NCBI RefSeq assembly: GCF_030052815.1 | Contig: NC_079501.1 | Span: 89,260,296 to 89,324,295, forward strand | Direction: 5' to 3' | From: Hevea brasiliensis | Taxonomy: Eukaryota > Streptophyta > Magnoliopsida > Malpighiales > Euphorbiaceae | Length of the DNA stretch: 64,000 nucleotides | In this document: one piece after another, positions 58,700-64,000 of the stretch | Position numbering within the stretch: the stretch's first letter is position 1 | Layout: each line of letters starts with the position of its first letter | Notes under the pieces: model-generated | What the model saw: only the letters and a program-made list of their open reading frames with translations | The model's database searches: none | What the model was told of the DNA's origin: nothing | Translations under genes and position numbers: made by a program

Positions 58700-60285
58700 T
58701 GAGATTACTTGCTGCTGCTCCTCTTGCGCGCGCTCTCTCTCTCTCTCTCTCTCTGCTTTGGCTTCCACTTCCAGATCTGATCCTAGAAATAGTTAAGGTA
58801 TGTTTTGAAACCCTTTTTATTTATCTTCTTCTACCTTAGATTTTGAGAGTTGTGCCAATTTTTCTTGGCTTTCACTCTATTGATTTGATATTTTCACTTC
58901 ACATTATTTTCCAATTTTGCTTAATCTCACTACTTGAAGTGGTAGCTGTAAGCTAAAAATGTAATTTCATTTGGTAGATCTGTCGTTGCTTTGTAATTTT
59001 GCATTGGACACTTCTCCCCTTGGAGGATTTTGTGTGCTTTTTTTTTTCTTTGTAATGACTCTTACTTGAAGAGAATGAGGATGATATGGTTTTTGGATAA
59101 TTTTCTGTTTCATACATTGTATTGGAACTGCAATGAGGTAGATCGATGCTGCTATTTTGCCTGGTTGTAGTTGTAGGTAGCTTATTTATTTAGGAATAGA
59201 AGGTATGAGATATGGGAAGCCTTGCCCTTCCTTTATCTTTAGGTTTTATATTTTGCTTGTTTTGATTTTTGTTGTTTAACCTATGCTTTTGCTTGTTTGT
59301 TTTAGCTTTCCTGTTTTGCAACTTGTTTATGAATTGCATAGCCTACTGTCAACCACTTGCTTTTGTAATGGAATGCAATCTACAGTTGAATGCAATCCTA
59401 GATTAAGCCTCAAAGTTAAGCTTTGAAGTGATTTTTATGAATTTCACTCAGAGGTGAGATTGAATCAGAAGCCTAAAAGCTTTTTTTTTTTAATAACAGC
59501 AATTTGTGTCATTCAGGCTTGCTTACTCCCTGTGTTAGAATTTTTAAGTAGTCTAAGATAAGTTTGCAATGCGGGTGAGTGGTGGTTTTGGCCTTTGTGT
59601 TCACTACTATTTAAAGAAAATAAATGGGTTCACTGCTCCTTCCTAGCACGCTGTTTCACATCCTTTTGTAATACTTCACTGAGTAGCATAATTTTTTGTC
59701 TTATCAAGCGCAAATGATCATAAAATTAGCTGGAGATTGACCTGGATATGTGGAGGACAGGTTTAATTCTGTGCAAATAATAGAAATAAGTAAAACTGTG
59801 GTCAATTTTTTGGAGCATATTGGGGGAGGATGCAAATATCTGGTTCAGGTAGGAGGCATAAGGTTAAAATGTTGGGTTCTGCTTTAATTAGTTATATTTC
59901 AATTTGTCGATTGACCTTTATTAGGCAACATAATATCTTCTTAAAATGCATGGCTAGCATGACAATTTACTTCAACTACTTAATTAAGTTTTCAGTCAGA
60001 AAAAAAAAAGTTTGGGTAGCGCAGGTAGTAACAATTGGGCTTGGGAAGATATGGGTAGTGCAAAGTAAATTCTAAAAGGTTTGAGATGGGTTCAGGTAGT
60101 AAATATCTAATAGGGTTTGGGTTTGGGTAACCTCAATTTCACAAGTATCCTACGGCCTACCTCTCTTCATTTATTTGTTAAATTAATTTATTGAGTCATG
60201 TTTTGCTAATCGTAGGTCATATTCTTTAAACTAGGGGCAGTTCTCTATTTTGTGTTTAGCTGAATTCTGTTACTTCTCTTTTTAG
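58700..60285 (+). other. COQ4 5' UTR exon and leader intron
   Basis: The non-coding exon probably covers about 58700-58797, ends AGTTAAG and is followed by GTATGTTTTG. The intron runs to CTTTTTAG at 60285 (about 1.49 kb); then GAAGTTCTGCA leads to the ATG at 60297. The exon start is a guess. The intron has no coding support. Confidence 0.6.
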
Positions 60286-60296
60286 GAAGTTCTGCA

Positions 60297-62290
60297 ATGA
60301 TAGAGAGTGCACGAATTCAGCTGAACCGATGGCAACAGGCTGCAGTTGCGCTTGGCTCTGCAGTGGGTGCATTGGTAGACCCACGAAGAGCAGATTTGAT
60401 AGCAGCTCTTGGAGAAACAACTGGGAAGCCTGCTTTTGAAAGGGTTCTTGAGAGGATGAAGAGAAGCCCAGAAGGCAGAGTGAGTCTCTTTGTTCAGATT
60501 TCTTCTTCTTCAGTATATTTTTTTTTCTTTTAATTTGGATTTGTGAAATATTAAATGTTGATTTGGGAAAGTCCACTATATTTTATGATTGATGAACCAT
60601 TTAAGATTTCCTGTTATGATTGCTCTTTTTATCAATGTCTTACCTACTAATGCAGTCACGAAATCTTGTGTCCCTTACTCCCTTTGGCTTTTGACTACTC
60701 ATGTTCTTAGATGAAATGTTTATAATGAAAAAGATGTTAGTTTTGGTTGTCTAGCAGACTTGATGGCAATAGAAAATCCAAATTGTGAATGATATTTGAA
60801 ATAATTTCTGGGAGCCACTTACTAAGGATATCTCTGGAACTCTTTGTTGTATTTTCAAAGTAAGAGTTGGCACATATTCAATTTATATGAATACTGTAAT
60901 CAGAAGTGTATCTGGGCTGTTGAACACAGCGCTAATACGGCATAAGCTCACTATTTCCTTTTTTAAATAGCATCCACAGTTACAAGTAATAAGCTCCTAT
61001 GATGGACTGCCAGTGAATTAACCTCACAGCTAGTTGAAAAAGTGGCGTTAATCTAAAATCATCAATTTTTCTATCATTCTCTGGCTTGTTGTCAGACTTC
61101 AGGTGCATACCAATCTTTTCTTCCCTTTCCCTTACAGAATATACCTCTTATTTTTGGGCAATTGCTAGAGCCTTTTTTTTTTTTTTTTTGTGGTGATTGA
61201 TATTGATAACAATAGAATGTCAATGGGTGTTTTGGGCAAGTGGGGGCTAGTGGGCCTTTTAGTTTACGGTGGGCTCACCATCATTGTGGATTTCAGGGGA
61301 TTGTTTGTGAATCCCATGGCGTCATTCAACTGGTAAAGCCTAGAAAGCTGGACCTATTGTAAAGATACTTCCCTTAAGATATATGATTTGATCTATATTT
61401 TGGTCTGTTTATCTAACGATTTAGCTGTTCTTTAAGATTTTATGTTGAAGAGAACTTTTTGTGTGAAGAAGCCTAAAAAATTAAGATCAAATTTCCCCAT
61501 GAAAGGGTTCTGTCTGAATCTTTGTTTGTGCATGTCTATGAAAGCTAATCATGTATGACACTCATGTTGCAATTAGAAAAACCAACAAACTTATCTTTTT
61601 AACAGGCGGTTCTCTTAGAGAGACCACGTGTTATATCTGCAAAAGTGGGGCATGCATGGGAGTTGCCAGCAAACACATTTGGTGCTTCTGTCTGAAGCTT
61701 TGTTTGTGCATGTCTATGAAAGCTAATCATGTATGACACTCATGTTGCAATTAGAAAAACCAACAAACTTATCTTTTTAACAGGCGGTTCTCTTGGAGAG
61801 ACCACGTGTTATATCTGCAAAAGTGGGGCATGCATGGGAGTTGCCAGCAAACACATTTGGTGCTGCCTATGCAAGATTCATGGGATCCAGAAACTTTTCC
61901 CCAGATGATCGCCCTCCTGTGCGGTTTATGGACACAGACGAACTGGCATACGTAGCCATGAGAGCTAGAGAAGTGCATGACTTCTGGCACACCCTATTTG
62001 ACCTCCCCACGAACCTAATTGGTGAGTCAGCACTGAAGGTGATAGAGTTTGAACAAATGTACCTTCCAATGTGTCTAATGTCTGTTGTAGGGGGCACAGC
62101 AAGATTTAGTGAGAAGCAAAGAAGATTGTTCTTTCAGAGCTACTTCCCATGGGCCATCCGAGCTGGAATGCAGTGCACAAATCTCATGTGTGTATATTAT
62201 GAGAAGCACTTTCATGAGGAATTAGATGATGTCCGCAGAAAATGGGGTATAATTCCTGCTCCTATTGCTCCTAAACAAGATATAGCCTGA
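60297..62290 (+). CDS. COQ4: COQ4, ubiquinone biosynthesis protein
   Basis: Two coding exons, 60297-60479 and 61784-62290, join in phase 0 to give 229 codons plus TGA, a normal length for plant COQ4. COQ4 is a mitochondrial inner-membrane-associated scaffold and C1-processing factor of the coenzyme Q synthesis complex. The family zinc motif HDxxH-x11-E is intact: H126, D127, H130, E142 ([18 protein letters not shown]). [20 protein letters not shown] and [22 protein letters not shown] are also typical. The N-terminus ([19 protein letters not shown]) is amphipathic and could be a short presequence. The start is the first ATG after the leader splice. A 178-bp duplication lies just upstream of exon 2. 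AATAAAG at about 62334 may be the poly(A) signal. Confidence 0.95.
61508..61863 (+). repeat. 178-bp tandem duplication across the COQ4 3' splice site
   Basis: Units 61508-61685 and 61686-61863 differ at only about two positions (GAATC/GAAGC and CTTAGAG/CTTGGAG). Each includes the end of the intron, TTTTTAACAG and the first 80 bp or so of the last exon. The first acceptor would start an exon at 61606, but it reads into TGA at 61693 (after GAS V). Only the second (61784) gives the full protein. Confidence 0.95.
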
Positions 62291-63919
62291 TTGAGGATTA
62301 CTTTACCGTGTCACTCAGAAAAATATGTACAGAAATAAAGAAAGATTTGTTGGCGAACATGATATTGTTTCTTCATTACATGTTATTTATGTTCACTAGC
62401 AAGCCTCTCAAGACATGCATATTCATTTGTGCATGAGTGAGTGTGTATGCTTGGATAATCCATGCTGCATTTATATTGAGCGAATTCATTTATGTTTTAA
62501 TAGCATTGACAAGGGACCACAAAATATTGGTCTGTAACAGCTGTATTTATAAAACTGACTTTTTCCCCCTTTCTGCACTTCTTGAGCTATTGCTGATGGC
62601 ATTGTTACTAGTTCAGGTCCTCGCTGTTGTTTCTAGTTATTCCTAGTTGTGAATGGAATGGTAGATTAATATTTGATGATATGGCAGATTCCTATTGATG
62701 GTATTTAACTCTTCCTACCATTGAGAACCCTTCAATTCATTTGTCATGTGCATGGATGTCAAAGGGTTGGATATTTATGGATATCTAATTTAATTAAACT
62801 CTAATGAATAGGAATGAGCATTTGGCTAATCAAATTAAATCAAATTGAATTTTCAACTAACTGAATTATTTATCTATTCTAAAATTATTAACTGAAATTG
62901 AGAGAAAATCGAAGGTAATTAAAATTGAAAATATTCGGTCACTTATTGATTATAATTGAATTAATCAAAAAAATTAAAATATACATTTTATTAGGAGTGT
63001 GCGGTTCTGGTTTAGTTCAAAATCAACCTAGTAAGTGAAATCGAATTGAAATTTTATATGGTTTTGATTTGGTTTTTTGTTGTTTTGGTTATGGTTTTGT
63101 ACGTTTTTTGATTCTTCGATTGTGTTTCAATTTAGTACGTTTCTATGATTTCAGTTTGATTTTTAGTTCTTGAAATAATTTTATATAATTATTTCTTAAA
63201 AAAGTTATAATTGAATTAATATTTAATTTTTGAATTAAGTTATTAATGTATAATATATCATATATTTTTTAATTATTTCTAAATTATATATTTTTTAACT
63301 ATAAAGTGCATATATAATTAAAGATTAAATATATTATATAATATAATAGTATAAATAGTATACTATATATTTTAACTACTTATTAATTATATAATTTTTA
63401 ATAAGAAGATACAAATACAATTATGAATCAATATCTATAGTGTTATATTACATTTATAATAAAGGATTATAAGGTAATTTAATGTATTTATAACCAAAAT
63501 TATTAAAGAAATATTGAGAAATGAAATATAATATTATGTTGTATTTAGTTTATAATTATATGTATATATATAATTATAGAAAAAAAGTACATAATACATA
63601 TAAAAAATTATAAAAAAAATATATGTATAAATTTGACTCTCGATTTGGTACAATTCTATTTTAATTTTTGTACGATTTTGATTTAGTTATTAATGAAGAA
63701 TCAGAATCAAACTAAAATATCAAAATAATTTCAGTTCGGGACCTAGGAGCTATGCATAACCTTATATTTTATATTATCAATTAATTGATTAAATATTAAT
63801 AAAAATATATTTATAATTTTTTATTTACAAAAATAATAAATATGAATTAATATTAATAAAAGCATAATTATAAGTTAATTATTATTATAAAATAATGAAA
63901 ATAGTAATTATAAATAATA
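62291..63919. other. AT-rich spacer downstream of COQ4
   Basis: COQ4 3' UTR followed by AT-rich sequence. 62810-63740 contains TTAGGAGTGTGCGGTTCTGG and rich TTTGGTTTT-like text resembling the hAT-like MITE ends, with a possible inverted partner near 63690-63750, but the match is too poor to set borders. No gene is seen. Confidence 0.55.
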
Positions 63920-64000
63920 TGTCACGACCCAACCTATGGGCCGGACCGGCACTAGGACCTGGGCCAGCCTAAAGCCCCCGAGGCCCGTAGTAAGCCTAAC
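63920..64000 (-). repeat. LTR edge of a second Tekay-type element
   Basis: 81 bp matching the LTR inner edge at 4579 onward (TGTCACGACCCAACC...) with about two differences. No primer site precedes it (flank AATAATAT), so this edge faces genomic DNA: it is the 3' LTR, or a solo LTR, of an element in the same orientation extending past the window. Confidence 0.9.

Noticed and set aside
59830..60075. 81-codon open frame in the COQ4 leader intron
   Set aside because: No recognisable domain, lies between consistent splice sites and has no initiation context of note.
61551..61736. Separate 61-codon ORF upstream of COQ4 exon 2
   Set aside because: It is a shifted-frame reading of the duplicated unit, not a gene.
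62810..63740. A second hAT-like MITE
   Set aside because: The left end TAGGAGTGTGCGGTTCTGG is suggestive, but no matching right end or 8-bp flank repeat could be set, so it is mentioned only in the spacer entry.

Overview
The window is nuclear DNA from a eudicot plant. It holds two spliced protein genes in AT-rich sequence crowded with plant retrotransposons and foldback elements. Intron structure, primer sites complementary to plant tRNAs (iMet and Asp), Tekay/Del, Athila and copia retroelements, and a plant RTE LINE all support this. I cannot name the species from sequence alone; a Malpighiales-type genome is a guess.

Layout. 1-7080: the 5' part of a degenerate Ty3/gypsy element of Tekay/Del type on the minus strand, with a 2.5-kb LTR. 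7081-9557: AT-rich spacer. 9558-23040: a nearly full-length but decayed Athila-type Ty3/gypsy element on the minus strand (gag, protease, RT, RNase H, integrase, env-like ORF). 23041-24812: spacer with a foldback MITE. 24813-32769 (minus): a 21-exon kinesin-14 gene with an N-terminal calponin-homology domain. I reconstructed 1,238 codons in continuous frame; one intron is an apparent U12-type AT-AC intron. 32821-34509: upstream spacer. 34510-58206: a direct tandem duplication, copy A (34510-53005) and copy B (53006-58206). Copy A holds an internally deleted Athila relative (38547-48381, plus strand, target duplication GTCGG), a 747-bp unidentified insertion and a 5'-truncated RTE LINE with a perfect 22-bp target duplication. 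Copy B has the empty Athila site and its own hAT-like MITE, which contains a perfect 136-bp palindrome. 58700-62290 (plus): a COQ4 gene (ubiquinone biosynthesis) in which the start of the last exon and its 3' splice site are tandemly duplicated. 62291-63919: AT-rich spacer. 63920-64000: the edge of another LTR of the first element's family, in the same orientation.

The two genes act in unrelated processes: minus-end microtubule motor activity, and mitochondrial coenzyme Q synthesis. They share only a gene island between retroelement blocks. Sites present in one duplicate and empty in the other give a relative order: an old copia insertion and a foldback element came first, then the tandem duplication, then the Athila derivative and 747-bp segment in copy A and the MITE in copy B. 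All domain and splice assignments come from reading motifs and frames by eye; no database search was run.
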